A stretch of 64,000 nt of DNA from Erinaceus europaeus (GCF_950295315.1 NC_080162.1:74469843-74533842); one strand, 5' to 3'; counted from the stretch's first letter, positions 11,705 through 22,571 are shown. The notes: generated from the sequence alone by a model not told the origin. Numbers and translations: made by a program.

Positions 11705-12160
11705 CGACCAAGAATTTTATTTTATTATTTTTATTTATTTATTTAGTCACTTTTATTTATTTATTTATTTTTCCAGCAGCATTATCACTGGGGCTCAGAA
11801 CCTACACAACAAACCCGATACTCCTGATGACCATTTTTTCCTTTTACTTTTTCACTGTGCAATTTATTTATGTATTTATTTACTTGTTTACTTATTTATT
11901 CCTTGCCAGAGATTCATGCATATACAATCTCACCACACCCTACTCTATCATTCTTTTCTTCTCTTCCCCCCCCCCCTTTTTTAATGTGATAAGACAGAGA
12001 AATTGTGAGGGGAAAAAAAAAGAAAAAGACACCTGCAGTCCGGTTTTACAGCTTGTGAAGTCTCCCCTCTGCAGGTGGGGAGAAGGGATTTGGGCCTGGA
12101 TCCTTGTGCATGGTAACATGTGCACTCAACTGGATGTGCCATTGCCAGGTCCCCCAGGAA
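11705..12160 (-). repeat. diverged composite SINE, minus
   Basis: Minus-sense order: decayed tRNA-like head, CCCCACCTGCAGAGGGGAG block, CT-rich stretch, then an older version of the extra module near 11775-11830 (GAGCCCCAGTGATAATGCTG). It is more diverged than the other copies. Confidence 0.6.
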
Positions 12161-12221
12161 CATTTTTACCTTCTCTAATTCACTTTTGAGTCTGTGAGGT
12201 CAATAATATGATACCATAGTA

Positions 12222-12244
12222 AAAAAAAAAAAAAAAAAAAAAAA
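12222..12244. repeat. poly(A) tract
   Basis: More than 20 consecutive A bases, probably the tail of a lost or diverged retroelement. Confidence 0.8.
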
Positions 12245-12519
12245 GTAAGAGGAATATGAACTTCTTTGATTCCCATGTATTCAAGTCATCACATTTTCCC
12301 AGTGAGAAAGGAAAAGTGTGCAAGTGAGACCCAAGGTTCAGAGAAAAGTGATCTGAGTGCTAGGGCTTCATAAAAGTATGAGAAGCTGTTACAGGGCTGC
12401 TGGAGCTTAAAAAAATAAAAAAATAATAAAAACTCCTACCCTTACATACCCCCAAGCATAATATGTCCTGTTTCAAGCAATGTTCCATGGAAGAAATTGA
12501 TGCTACTGAGATTATTTCA

Positions 12520-12900
12520 TCTAAAACCTCATTTAGTGGTCTGAGAGATGAGTCATCTGGATTAGCTCAGGACTTGGCAGTGATTTATTTATGTGAGGTC
12601 TTGAATTCAAACCCTGACACTGCTTATGCCAGAGCAGGTCTCTAAATCACTTCTCCCCTCATTAATCTTTGTTTAATTTCTAATTTAAAATAATAAAATT
12701 CATTAAAATCCAACAGTTATATTATGAATGTTTTCCTTTAGTCATGATCCATGAGATGCTATTTTTAAAATATTTATGTTAAAATCAGGACCAAGGAGTA
12801 GCACAGAGGGGCTGCACACAAGGCTTTATCCCCAGTACTACCAATAACCAGAGTTGAGTGGTGTCATGGTGGAAAATACAAACTAACTCAGCTCCAATAT
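12520..12900 (+). repeat. two old SINE remnants
   Basis: Diverged SINE-like segments lie at about 12535-12710 and 12785-12890. Both have tRNA-like phrases such as GGTCTTGAATTCAAACCCTG and CCCCAGTACTACCAATAACCAG. Confidence 0.45.
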
Positions 12901-13039
12901 ATCACTTCCAAAGTTGTTAAGCTGTCCAATGCCAGTTATCATTGAAATTTCTTGCCCTTCTTTAGCTGATCCTACCAAAATCTCATAGTTTTGGGAAGTG
13001 AGGGAGAATCTGCTCTTGTTCCATGATGAAGATCTTTAT

Positions 13040-13298
13040 TTCTCGGGAGTCTGGCAGCAGTGCTGTAGGTTAAGCGCACGTGGCACAAAGCGCAAGGACC
13101 GGCTAAAGTAACCCAGTTCGAGCCAGGGCTACCCACCTCCAGGGAAGTCGCTTCACAGGCAGTGAAGGAGGAGGTCTCCAAGTGTCTTTCTCTCCCCCTC
13201 TCTGTCTTCCCCTCCTTTCTCCATTTCTCTATGTCCTATATAACAACGACAACATCAATAACAACAACAATAATAACTACAACAATAAAAAACAATTT
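13040..13298 (+). repeat. tRNA-derived SINE, plus
   Basis: GGGAGTCTGGCAGCAGTGCT head, GTTAAGCGCACGTGGCAC, a B-box region CCCAGTTCGAGCC, the CT-rich body and a CAACAATAATAACTAC tail. It is moderately diverged from the youngest copies. Confidence 0.85.
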
Positions 13299-13309
13299 AG
13301 ACAATCTGT

Positions 13310-13445
13310 GTTTTTTTTGTCCAGGAGAGAGCATAATGGTCATGCAAAAGTCTTTCATACCTGAGCCTCTAAGGTCCCAGGTTCAATCCCCAGCACCACT
13401 ATATGCTAGAGCTAAGCAGTGCTCTGGGAAATATAAAATCAATCT
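13310..13445 (+). repeat. second tRNA-like SINE family ('TTATGCAAAAG' type), plus
   Basis: Starts GTCCAGGAGAGAGCATAATGGTCATGCAAAAG and continues CCCAGGTTCAATCCCCAGCACCAC. The phrase TAATGGTTATGCAAAAG.CTTTCATGCC, then GGTTCAATCCCCAGCACCACC and GAGCAGTGCTCTG, defines an older family repeated throughout the window. Confidence 0.7.
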
Positions 13446-14209
13446 GATACTACCTAACATCAGGATTACCCTACAAAGTAGTGCCAGTCTAGCATAAACA
13501 CTCTTATTTTAAATAGCACAAAATCAGAAAATTTATCCAAGACAGTCCAAAAAGCCATTGGGCATGTAAGTCAGCAGCTTGTTTTCTTATGCGTATGTTT
13601 ATGGGTGTACCAATGAAATGTTGTGGTGAGGAAATTCTAAAAAATAAAAAAATTGCTTCAAAAAAAGAAAGAGAGCGAAAGAAAGAGAGGAAGGAACCCA
13701 GGATGTCCTGAGTGTAAGAATAAAGGAAGAGGCCAGAGAACTAAGTTAAGTCATGTGAGATAGGACCTCAGAGACCACCAGAGGGAATTTCATATTAAAC
13801 AGAGCAACAACAGGATACAGTTTCCCTTCTAGCCGCTATGTAGGAAATCAACAAGAGGATTATGTGAGACATCAGTAAAGAAAATATTATCAAAATTCAG
13901 AGTGAAATGAGAATAATAGGAACTATATAGAAAGAAATGGATGATCTTAAGATGTAGTTTGAGAGTAGAACCACAGACCTTGTTGACTGAATGGAGTGAG
14001 GCAAATTGAGGAACCTAGATGACTTCGAAATTGGGGACAACTGAGTGCGTATTGTTACTAAAAAGAGAACTAACAGAATAGTGAGGAGACTTGATGGAGT
14101 AAGGTCCCTTGCCAGGAGTTACACTGTGGATACATTAGGTAGCCAATTAGAGATGTTACTTAAAATGCAAATATATCAGTCTAGAGATTTGGGAAAGAAT
14201 ACAATTAGA

Positions 14210-14340
14210 TGGACAAAGAATAGGAAAGCTATCGGGAGAGGATGGGATATGGAGTTCTGGTGGTGGGAATTGTGTGGAGTTGTACCCCTCTAATCCTATG
14301 GTTTTTGTCAGTGTTTCCTTTTTATAAATAAATTTTTTTT
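14210..14340 (+). mobile_element. family X 3' end insertion with exact target-site duplication
   Basis: A 131-bp 5'-truncated insertion carrying the family X 3' end (GGTGGGAATTGTGTGGAGTTG and AAATAAATTTTTTTT) is bracketed by an identical 16-bp repeat at 14194-14209 and 14341-14356. The A/T-rich 3' tract and long duplication are the hallmark of target-primed reverse transcription by LINE-1 enzymes. Confidence 0.85.
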
Positions 14341-14566
14341 AAAGAATACAATTAGAGATATTTATTTGGAAGTTGTCAGCATATAGAAGGTGTTCAAAGT
14401 AACATGTGAGAAAGAGAGAAGGAAAATAGCCTAAAAACAAGCTCTGCTGGTTGAGAAGGGAAGAGGAAGGCAAGATAGAAGATTAGGGAAGAATGACTTA
14501 CCTAATCAAGGATAACTGAAAGAGTTTAGAAGTCAAGCTTAGAAGTAGCTTAGAAGCTTAGAAGTC

Positions 14567-14886
14567 GGGAGTCGGGCTGTAGCGCAGCGGGTTAAGCGCA
14601 GGTGGCGCAAAGCACAAGGACCGGCACAAGGACCGGCATAAGGATCCCGGTTCGAACCCCGGCTCCCCACCTGCAGGGGAGTCGCTTCACAGGCGGTGAA
14701 GCAGGTCTGCAGGTGTCTATCTTTCTCTCCTCTTCTCTGTCTTCTCCTCTCTCCATTTCTCTCTGTCCTATCCAACAACGACAACAACAATGATAACTAC
14801 AACAATAAAACAACAAGGGCAACAAAAGGGAATAAATAAATAAAATAAATATTTTAAAAATAATAAATAAATAAATAAATAAAAAA
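14567..14886 (+). repeat. tRNA-derived SINE, plus, with internal duplication
   Basis: Head GGGAGTCGGGCTGTAGCGCAG and an intact B box GGTTCGAACCC, flanked by copies of AAGCTTAGAAGT that fit a target-site duplication. Between the A and B boxes the segment CACAAGGACCGG is present in tandem where other copies have one. It looks young. Confidence 0.92.
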
Positions 14887-15162
14887 GCTTAGAAGTAGCT
14901 TAGAAGTCAAGACAGAAAATTTTTCAATAAGGTAACAGAGACCTGACAGACAGAGCAAAAAGAGAGGGAGAGATAACGATTGCACCAACACTTCCAGTGC
15001 CATAGTACTTCCACTTGGTATGTTAGGGAATAAAACATGGGTCTTGAAATGGGCAAGGAAGGCACCCTCTGAGATGATGCCCACAAGAACCTTCCTTCTT
15101 ATTTATTTCTAGGTATGACGAGGTGAAACTTCCAGACACAAACAAGGTACAGCCAAGATTCA

Positions 15163-15168
15163 TTTAAT
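15163..15168 (-). other. DEFB121: polyadenylation signal of DEFB121
   Basis: ATTAAA on the minus strand, 75 bases after the DEFB121 stop codon. The local phrase TTTATTAAA recurs at the same distance in DEFB122. Confidence 0.7.
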
Positions 15169-15243
15169 AAAACTGTAGGATCCAGTGATGTTAGGCTAAA
15201 GGTCATATGGAAGGTGTTGGACTGCAGAAGGCAATCTCTGGAT

Positions 15244-15389
15244 TCAGATTGTGTTTGAAGATGTAAATTTGACAGGTATATTCTTAGGCTTTACACAGCA
15301 CTTAGCCAAATTATTGCATAATATGTGAAATACTTCATTCTTTTGACACATTGTTCTACAATTTCCCAACCTTTTCCAACATTTCATGC
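15244..15389 (-). CDS. DEFB121: beta-defensin 121, exon 2 (mature peptide)
   Basis: This exon codes the secreted antimicrobial part of a beta-defensin. It begins after a splice acceptor (TTTTAATTCCAG) with GC completing a split Gly codon, followed by MKCWKRLGNCRTMCQ. All six cysteines are present in the C-x6-C-x3-C-x9-C-x5-CC spacing (the last pair in LAKCCVKPK), so the three-disulfide fold should form. The tail ends FTSSNTI and a TGA at 15244-15246. Joined to exon 1 at 16313-16370 it gives 67 residues. MKCW directly after the signal peptide and the CCVKPK.IPVK tail match what I know of DEFB121 rather than its neighbours, and cluster order agrees. The peptide is basic and presumably acts outside the cell. 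Confidence 0.93.
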
Positions 15390-15865
15390 CTGGAATTAAA
15401 AGGGAAAGAGGGACAGCATCAGTCTTGAAATAGAGCATATGATTGGAGGAAAGACTATAATACCCAACAGAGAAGACTGTAGTGAGAAAAATAAAGAAAC
15501 ACAAGAGGAGAGGAGCTCTCACAAGTTATCCCCAGGATTTAGAGATTGTAAGCCACCATACTTCCTTTTCCCACTTGTCATCCCAATCACAACCCCCATA
15601 GCCAGGTCCCCTCTCTCCAGGGTTTTCACAACCCCTGAAATATTAGACACCTTTTCATTTTGCCCTTAGGTACCCTTCCTGACCAGAAAGGGGAATCTGA
15701 GATACGATTACATAGACATTTATAAATCTTCTTAAGTATCTAAAACTCATAAGAATTTCACACTCCCTACTTCACAGCACAACATAGTATTTTGCTGATG
15801 TTGACCAGTCAAGATAATTAGGAACTGGAGAACTCACAACTTAAATTAGATCAAGTAAAGTGAGG

Positions 15866-15990
15866 TCACCAGGCTGAGATAGCATAATAGCTATGCAAAA
15901 AGTCCTCCATGCATGCCTGAAGCATTGAATTCCCAGGTTCAATACCCAACACCACTAAAAACCAGAGCTGAGTAGTACTCTGGGGAAAAA
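15866..15990 (+). repeat. SINE of the 'TTATGCAAAAG' type, plus
   Basis: GGCTGAGATAGCATAATAGCTATGCAAAAAG, then CCCAGGTTCAATACCCAACACCAC and GAGCTGAGTAGTACTCTGG. It lies inside the DEFB121 intron. Confidence 0.75.
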
Positions 15991-16312
15991 AATTGCTTGT
16001 GATAATGGAACTAGAAGCCTCAAAGGTCAGAAATACAGGAACATCTTGGTAGTGGCCTTAATAACTCAAAATATAAATCTCCAGGGAATGCTTTTGGAGA
16101 ACAGCCCATACCCAATCTCTCTCCTCCTCTCTTCTCTAGAGCCAGAGGTCAGAGTGGTCAAGTAATGGTAATGTGGAGACTAGTTAGTACTAGAGAACAC
16201 AGCATTTCCTTCACTGGAGAGATCTCTGTGAAGCCTCAGATTTCCAAGGATCCCTGCTAATGGTGTCCCTAAATTTCCCTGACCCATGCCTTCTGAGATA
16301 GAACCTGGTTAC

Positions 16313-16370
16313 CTGAAGTGACCTGAGCCAGGAGCAGAGTAATAGTCAAAACCAGGAGTAGATTCTTCAT
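16313..16370 (-). CDS. DEFB121: beta-defensin 121, exon 1 (signal peptide)
   Basis: On the minus strand an ATG at 16370 opens 19 codons, MKNLLLVLTITLLLAQVTS, plus the first base of a Gly codon. A GT donor (GGTAACC) follows. The product is a typical hydrophobic secretory signal peptide of this defensin branch (MK.LLL.L...LLL.Q.T.). The phase-1 junction matches exon 2 at 15389, leaving a short intron of about 920 bases that contains one SINE. The start was chosen because it is the only ATG giving a signal sequence and is the ancestral position in paralogues. Confidence 0.92.
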
Positions 16371-16379
16371 GAATGATGA

Positions 16380-17050
16380 GAGAGCTCAGTGTGGAACAGG
16401 AGATTCCTGGGCTGGCAATATAGTCAGAGGTCTCCATTTTGGGCAACTCAGACTGATATTTATTGCTCCAAGTAGCATGGTACAACCATGATCAATGAAC
16501 TGGAAAAGGAACAGTCATTTGAGGTTAGATAGGTAAGCAAATATTCAACCGTACTGGCTGAACACTAGTTTAATGGTTGTCACATATGCCACTGTCCTCT
16601 ATCTTTAAAGTTGCTTATTTACTGAAGCTCTCCAGACACTCTTATCAACATTCCTCAATGTTCAGTGAAAGGGACAAGGATTATCAGTGACTGTGAGACC
16701 CTCACAGTGCTTCTTTGAATCAAAGCTGAATTTTGCAAAACAATGGGTCTCAAATCTAAGATCCAGAAGGTTTAATCAGAATTGGGCTCAAGGACAGATT
16801 TCTCTTCTGTGCCTGGAGTATATACAAGGTATCTGTTTGAATTCTGGTGAGAGATGATAAAAAAAGGTTCCCACCTTTTATCAGACCATGTTTCCAAGCT
16901 TATCCCTGTTCCTGGCTCTCTATGTGCCTCCCAGGATGTCTTCATTGGCTTCTTATCTTTCCTGTACTCCCTTCCTCAATAATGTATTTTGTTTGTCTAC
17001 TTTCCCAAGAACCAAGCACTGCAGGTCACATTTCATCCTTTTTAGATTGC
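16380..17050. promoter_or_regulatory. DEFB121 upstream region
   Basis: On the minus strand this lies upstream of DEFB121. An A/T-rich phrase AATAAATATCAG at about 16455-16466 could serve as a TATA-like element roughly 90 bases before the ATG, but this is weak. Otherwise the segment is non-repetitive single-copy DNA without ORFs I trust. Confidence 0.25.
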
Positions 17051-17070
17051 CCTTCTACTCCAACTCCAAC

Positions 17071-17071
<1 letters not shown>

Positions 17072-17113
<42 letters not shown>
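17072..17113. repeat. (CA)n microsatellite
   Basis: About 20 CA dinucleotides; likely polymorphic. Confidence 0.95.
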
Positions 17114-17115
<2 letters not shown>

Positions 17116-17539
17116 TCCAGGCAACTTTTAGTTTTCTGAGCTCCAAAGTTGGAAGAACTGTCTGGGGGCGTGGGGCTATCCTAAAATTGCTTATAACTTT
17201 TTAAGAAAATGGGAAGCAAGCTTTTTAGATGAACTTCATATCCTCCCAAAAACATTCATGAAAAGTATGCTAAAGAAATCAAATCATAATTATCTGTTGT
17301 GTACAGAGTGCTCTATTAGGCACATAGAAATGTAGGACACTGTTCCCAAACTATAATGTGAAAAACTGGGTTATAATGCAAAAAAAAAAAAAAAAGGTTT
17401 CTTGGTGGCTTATAAGAACCAAGGTTTGCTTCTCATGCAGCATGCTGTATGTGTCCATTACAGCCTGGATGCCAACACTGTCCACATTTTACTGTTCTGG
17501 AAACCACTCAATCATTGTTTATCTCCATAGGTTATGAAA

Positions 17540-17582
17540 GAGAGAGAGGCAAAGAGAGAGAGGCAAAGAGAGAGAGAGAGAA
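17540..17582. repeat. GA-rich simple repeat
   Basis: Tandem AAAGAGAGAGAGGC units followed by (GA)n. Confidence 0.8.
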
Positions 17583-17894
17583 TGAGCACCCTGGAGCTTG
17601 TTAAACTGGTCACTACATGCCCTGACTTTGAAAATAAGGTGTAGTTCTTAAAGCATGGGCTACAGCTCCATCCAACCACAAGAGGGCAAGGAAGTTCAAT
17701 TCCATCACAAGCCAGAAATATTTGATATTAATGTTCTTCAAATACATAATCACAGTGGCTAGGTAGAGTAATCCCATGAATACAAAAATAATAACAGAAA
17801 ATAGGCTGTTCTGAATTTTTAAAAAGAGAATAGAACATGGAAATATTTACCAACAACCAGGATGTCATGGAATCCTTGAAAGAAGTAAAATTGG

Positions 17895-18062
17895 GGGGGT
17901 GCACAAAGCGCAAGGACCCGTGTAAGGATTCAGTTTTGAACCCCCAGCTCCCCACCTGCAGGGGCTCGCTTCACAGGCGGTGAAGCAGGTCTGCAGGTGT
18001 CTGTTTTTCTCTCTTTGTCTCCCTTCCTCTCTTGGTTTCTCTCTGTCCTATCCAACAACAAA
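17895..18062 (+). repeat. tRNA-derived SINE, 5' part (split)
   Basis: The SINE body (GCGCAAGGACCC, CCCACCTGCAGGGGCTCGCTTCAC, CT-rich run) stops at CCTATCCAACAACAAA. Its tail resumes at 18649, after a foreign 586-bp block. Confidence 0.85.
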
Positions 18063-18648
18063 AGATGGTTGAGCAGGCTGCGCTTAAACCTATGAGATGA
18101 GTCTCTCCAGGTAAGTCTCTCTCTCTAAAGAGGGGTTGAGCACAGGAGGACGCATAAATCTCACAAGGTTGGCAGCCATTTAAGCCTTCCCTCCTCCACA
18201 GAAAGTCCTACATCTTCCCACCTGAGCATGGCATTCCTCTAAAACATTTAAGCCTGCTCCATTCCATTTTTCTTTACTGTGTCCATTTAGATATAAAGGG
18301 ATAGGAGGAGATGTTGCAGAGGAGTTATTCTGATGCAGTCTCCACCCCCAGGTTTTTCTATGCCCCGCTAAATCCTAGAGTGCCCCCTTTCAACCAATCC
18401 TGGCCCTACACGTCACCCCTGGTTGTCGCCCAATAAAAAGCCCCCTCACCCCTCCCCTCTCTCTCTCTGGGCTCTCGGCTCTCCCTCTCTGAGGTCTCGC
18501 TCCCTGCTCTCCCCCCGTGGTCAGCCATTGCTGGCTGGCTCCACGTGGTCTGAACCAAACCTCCCCCCCATCCTATAATAAAGATTTGTGTACCCCTTTG
18601 CTCTGGACGTCCGATCTCTTCTCCGCGGTGCAGCCCGACACCAGACCA
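18063..18648 (+). mobile_element. solitary LTR (gammaretrovirus-like, class I) inside a SINE
   Basis: A 586-bp block interrupts the SINE. It has the layout of a class I LTR. A CCAAT-like CAACCAATCCTGG is followed by an AATAAAAAG TATA-type box near 18432. A CT-rich R region comes next, then the AATAAA signal at 18577-18582 and a CCGACACCAGACCACA-type end. No gag-pol-env remains, so it is most likely a recombined solo LTR. Exact ends and duplication are blurred by the AAC-rich target. Confidence 0.7.
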
Positions 18649-18790
18649 CAGCAACAACAAATAAAAATAGCAATAGCAATAATAATAACAACAACAAGGG
18701 CAACAAAATAAGAAAAATGGCCTCCAGGAGCAGTGGATTCGTAGTACAGGCATCAAGCCCCAGCAATAACTCTGATTCTCTAGTTCCATT
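18649..18790 (+). repeat. tRNA-derived SINE, 3' part with extra module
   Basis: Resumes the AAC/AAT tail and continues into the extra module (CCTCCAGGAGCAGTGGATTCG to CAAGCCCCAGCAATAACTC), showing the long SINE subtype in plus orientation. Confidence 0.8.
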
Positions 18791-20075
18791 CCTGGTGGTT
18801 GACAAGAGAGTTAACACACAAAGCCAAACAAATTGTTGACCAATCATGGACCTAAAGGCTGGAATAGTGCAGATGAAGAGTTGGGGGGGCCATCCATTTT
18901 GTAGATAGCTAGTAGGCATATTTTAGTTATATACCAAAGGGCCTGTGGCTATACTAGTGTTATTTTAGTTTAGTTTAGTTTACTTTATTTTATTTATTTA
19001 TTTATTTATTTTTGCCTGAGCCTGAAATCTGATATACAGGTAGATCCTAATTATTGTCTGGGGAGGGGATGTCATGGCTGGAAAAAGGACCAGAAAGCAG
19101 GATCAGGGAAGATAATAGCTCCCTAATATGGGAAAGGTGTATAAATATTGTCAACTGTAAACCCCATCAATTTGATGTGATCTGAGGCCCATATTCAGCT
19201 TAGGAGCCTTTGTGACCTCTACATCCCTGTAGATCTGAGCTTACATTCTGTGGTCATAAGTAGGAACGTTCCAAGCTGCCCCCATATCAGGACCCATCTT
19301 CCTCAGGTGTAGCATAAAGTATATTGTCCAGCCTCCCTTTGGAGGATGGAACATTCATTACCATTGTTGATCCAAGTTGAGGGCAAGGTCCTATGGGGGT
19401 CCCACAAAGGGGCCTATTGTGTTGTTCCTGATAGGAATGACTGTTAACAATGTAGAGAGGGATTTATTCGGGGTCTAGGCCCATCATGTCTGTTTGGGAG
19501 TCTCAGGACTCCCCAAATAGGGCCCCAGCTTATGGGGTGGCCTAATAGTGACTGAAGAGTCATCATTAAAGTATGCCAGTCTCTTGCCCTTATTCAGCTT
19601 TTGAAATCCTTGCTTTGATGAGGTTAGCTTTGGAGTGAGTGAGAGAATTGTAATAGGAAGTAGGTGAGAAGGGTATCTAAGTCTAAATAGACACTATTTC
19701 ATTGTAAACTTGATATTGACTCACTGCAGACTATTGTGTACTTTTGCTTTCAGGTATATATTTTGCCCTAGTTTATGGGTGCATGTGAACATATGCTCTA
19801 TCTTACGGGACCTGGTCTATATCTAGGTTTTGGGATTTTGTTAGGAAGGGAACCTCCTGGAATGGAATTAGAGAATCCTATGAAAGGAAATGTCTCACCT
19901 GAGTAATGAGGGTTAAGGGTTGACATTCCATGCCTGATGTCTCTGGACACAGTCTGAAGTTAAGCATGCTGAAGTGGTATTCCTTTTGTTGATTGGGTTG
20001 AGAAAGAATAACAGAAAGGGAAACTCAAAGCAAGATTTGACTGAGTCAGGAGCAGGGCACCAAAGTAAAAACTCT
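18791..20075 (-). mobile_element. family X retroelement, long copy (3' part), minus
   Basis: The minus strand carries about 1.3 kb of family X, matching 39.9-40.6 kb and, in opposite orientation, 53.2-54.5 kb. It extends the known unit well upstream of the 3' module. I find no convincing long ORF. Confidence 0.7.
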
Positions 20076-20079
20076 GGGT

Positions 20080-20245
20080 TGAGGGTGAGGGTGGATATTC
20101 AGCTTAAGGGGGGGGGGAGGTTTGAGGGGGGGGGGATGGGATGAGACACAGTCTTTTGGTGGTGGGAATGGTGTTTATGTACACTCCTATCAATTTATAG
20201 TCATATAAATCACTATTTAATTAATATGAGAAGGGAAAAATTAAT
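20080..20245 (+). mobile_element. LINE-1-like 3' end remnant with poly(G) tracts
   Basis: TCTTTTGGTGGTGGGAATGGTG, then TCATATAAATCACTATTTAATTAAT, is typical of LINE-1 3' UTR ends. Two runs of about ten G bases precede it at 20108-20140. Confidence 0.5.
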
Positions 20246-20259
20246 TGAATGTCTCAAAC

Positions 20260-20800
20260 TTTTTAAATCGCAGACTTAGTCTTTTTAATACATAGGCTGA
20301 GTCTTTGATATGTTGACTCTCTTAAAAGCTTAGACCAGGGAGAACAGAAGCAACTGGTGTCACAGCTATATACAAATAATGTCAAAGGACATAAATTATG
20401 GTGATGTGTATGATATAGCAAATCCTAACAAAGGGATATTTCAAAGTTATCCCAATTGCCAAATAATGTGATTATAGTAATAACTATCTATTGTCTTCTT
20501 AAACCCTAAGACAGCAGGACCCTCCTACTTCCTCTTTAGAGCCAATATTTCCCCCAGTCCTGGAACCTCTAGGGTGGGACTCACTTTCCTACATGCTTCT
20601 CTCAATTCATACCAAATGATATTGAGTCCTTTTTTAAGCCCATTAAGACGGTGAAACTAGGCCGAAAAATCTGATACAGCCCTGGGGCAAGAGATGGGGG
20701 AGAGGGGTGACTCACACCTACTGGAACTAACAAAGAACTGAATTTAACTAAAGGATATGGCCCTGAGTCAAGGGAGAGGAACTTGAGCTGCTTATAGAAC
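20260..20800 (+). mobile_element. family X retroelement, 5'-side part in inverted orientation
   Basis: This plus-sense block matches, in reverse complement, the upstream part of the copy at 39879-41022 (40640-40990). Its partner at 18791-20075 is minus-sense. Together they form an element whose 5' part is flipped relative to its 3' part, the usual product of twin priming. Confidence 0.6.
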
Positions 20801-20934
20801 AGAGATTGGTCCCCAGGAACTATTCTTTTTTATTAGTAGTAATAGTAGGATCCAGCATTGGTTTACAAATTATAAAACTCCAAGGGCCAGGCAGCACACC
20901 CAGGTAAGCACACACATAATCAAAGGTATAGATT

Positions 20935-20961
20935 TACATATATATATATATATATATATAC
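20935..20961. repeat. (TA)n microsatellite
   Basis: About 12 TA units. Confidence 0.9.
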
Positions 20962-21164
20962 ACAATTCACCACACTCATACCAATGTCCCCAGGTATCAA
21001 TCCCCACCCCACTCCCCACCCCACCCAACCCCCCAAAAAAATCATAGTTTTCAGAGTCACTCCTTATGGAACTTTTGATGGTCTTTGTTCTAGAAAATAT
21101 TGGAAGTCTTTAAACTCTTCCTGACTGCCCCAAATACAGGTCCTAATTTTCCTGACCTCTTTTT

Positions 21165-21400
21165 TAAATTTTTATTTATAAAAAGGAGACATTGACAAAA
21201 TCATAGGATAAGAGGGATACAACTCCACACAATTCCCACCACCAGAACTCTGTATCCCCTCCCCTCCCCTGATAGCTTTCCTATTCTTTAATCCCCTGGA
21301 AGTATTGACCCAGGGCCACTATGGGGTGCAGAAAGTGGAAGCTCTGGCTTCTTTAATTGCTTTCCCAATAAACATGGGTGTTCCTGCCTCTTATAGAAAG
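21165..21400 (-). mobile_element. family X 3' end fragment, minus
   Basis: Short 3' fragment with TTTATAAAAAGGAGACATTGAC to AATAAACATGGGTGTT on the plus strand, matching the shared 3' module. Confidence 0.65.
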
Positions 21401-21547
21401 TTGACACTCCCTGGAGAGTGAGGAGATTGATTTGAGCAGTGTTTCATTCTACTTGAACCTTCAAATGGCAATTAAGTCTATCTCCCTTTATGTAAATTCT
21501 GATGTGGCAAAACTTGGCTCTCTGTGGCACTAGGTGGCAGTCTATTG

Positions 21548-21847
21548 TCCGTTTATTTTTTTAAATTAATTAATTATTTTAAGTGTTTATTTATTCCCTT
21601 TTGTTGCCATTGTTGTTTTATTGTTGTAGTTATTATTGTTGTCGTCATTGTTAGGACAGAGAGAAATGAAGAGAGGAGGGGAAGACAGAGAGGGGGAGAG
21701 AAAAATAGACACCTACAGACCTGCTTCACCACTTGTGAAGTGACTCCCCTGAAGGTGGGGAGCTGGGGGCTTGAACCGGGATCCTTACAGCGGTCCTTGT
21801 GCTTTGCGCCACGTGCGCTTAACCCGCTGCATTGCCGCCTGACTCCC
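21548..21847 (-). repeat. tRNA-derived SINE, minus
   Basis: Full head-body-tail structure in minus sense, ending GGGGAGTCAGGCGGCAATGCA at the right side. Confidence 0.88.
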
Positions 21848-21849
21848 CC

Positions 21850-22482
21850 TATTGTCCATTTCTATCTCTTCTTTGAAAAAATGTCTACTCTGTTCCTTTG
21901 CCCATCTTTTAATTGTGAAATTTATATTTTTGCTATTGGGAATACTGTTTTCTTGTCTATTTGGATGTTTGCAAATATTTTCTCCCATTCACTAGGTTGT
22001 CTTTGCATTTTATTTAAAATTAGAGACTAAGTATGGGAGTCTGACACCTGAAAAACAGCAGTAGCAGAAATAGGGTATAAAGGAAACAAAGAACTTATTG
22101 GTCAAGGGGGGTGAGATGTCCTAGAATTGAAGGACATGAGTTTGCAGATTGATAGTCCCTACTAGGTGCTTAACAGAATTGGTTAAAATGTTTCTACAGG
22201 AGATGTGAACACATCATCATGAAGCTTCAACACCCTATACCCAAAGAGAAAAAAAAAAAAAACTTTAAAAGCTTTCAGAGATATAACAGCTCACACACAA
22301 AGAGAAGCATATTTAGAAGTGGGGGAGATAAAATAATTGTGCAACAAGACTTTCATGCCTGAGGCTCCAAAGTCCAAAATTCAATCATCCACACTACCAC
22401 CAGAAATTAGATACTTTATTCATTCTTCTACTTGTGTTTGACTACATATACTGAGACAAACACCGAATTCAGCCAAAAGAAT
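21850..22482. other. intergenic DNA with one weak SINE remnant
   Basis: Between the SINE and the DEFB122 3' UTR. A SINE of the 'TTATGCAAAAG' type is recognisable at about 22320-22420. Nothing else is supported. Confidence 0.4.
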
Positions 22483-22488
22483 TTTAAT
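22483..22488 (-). other. DEFB122: polyadenylation signal of DEFB122
   Basis: ATTAAA on the minus strand, 83 bases beyond the DEFB122 stop, in the same TTTATTAAA phrase as in DEFB121. Confidence 0.7.
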
Positions 22489-22571
22489 AAAGCTCAGAAA
22501 TCTACTGGGTCCAGATGTAGGGCAGGGCTATCTTCATTTTGCTGACTTCAGGCTTCAAGCACTAATTGACA

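Noticed and set aside
14567..14660. Possible tRNA gene (A and B boxes present)
   Set aside because: It is the tRNA-like head of a SINE: no acceptor-stem pairing or CCA-ready end, and dozens of copies continue into the same SINE body.
18406..18919. 127- and 132-codon minus-strand ORFs with hydrophobic runs
   Set aside because: They cross the class I LTR, the SINE tail ((AAC)n giving poly-Leu/Tyr) and family X; no common gene structure.
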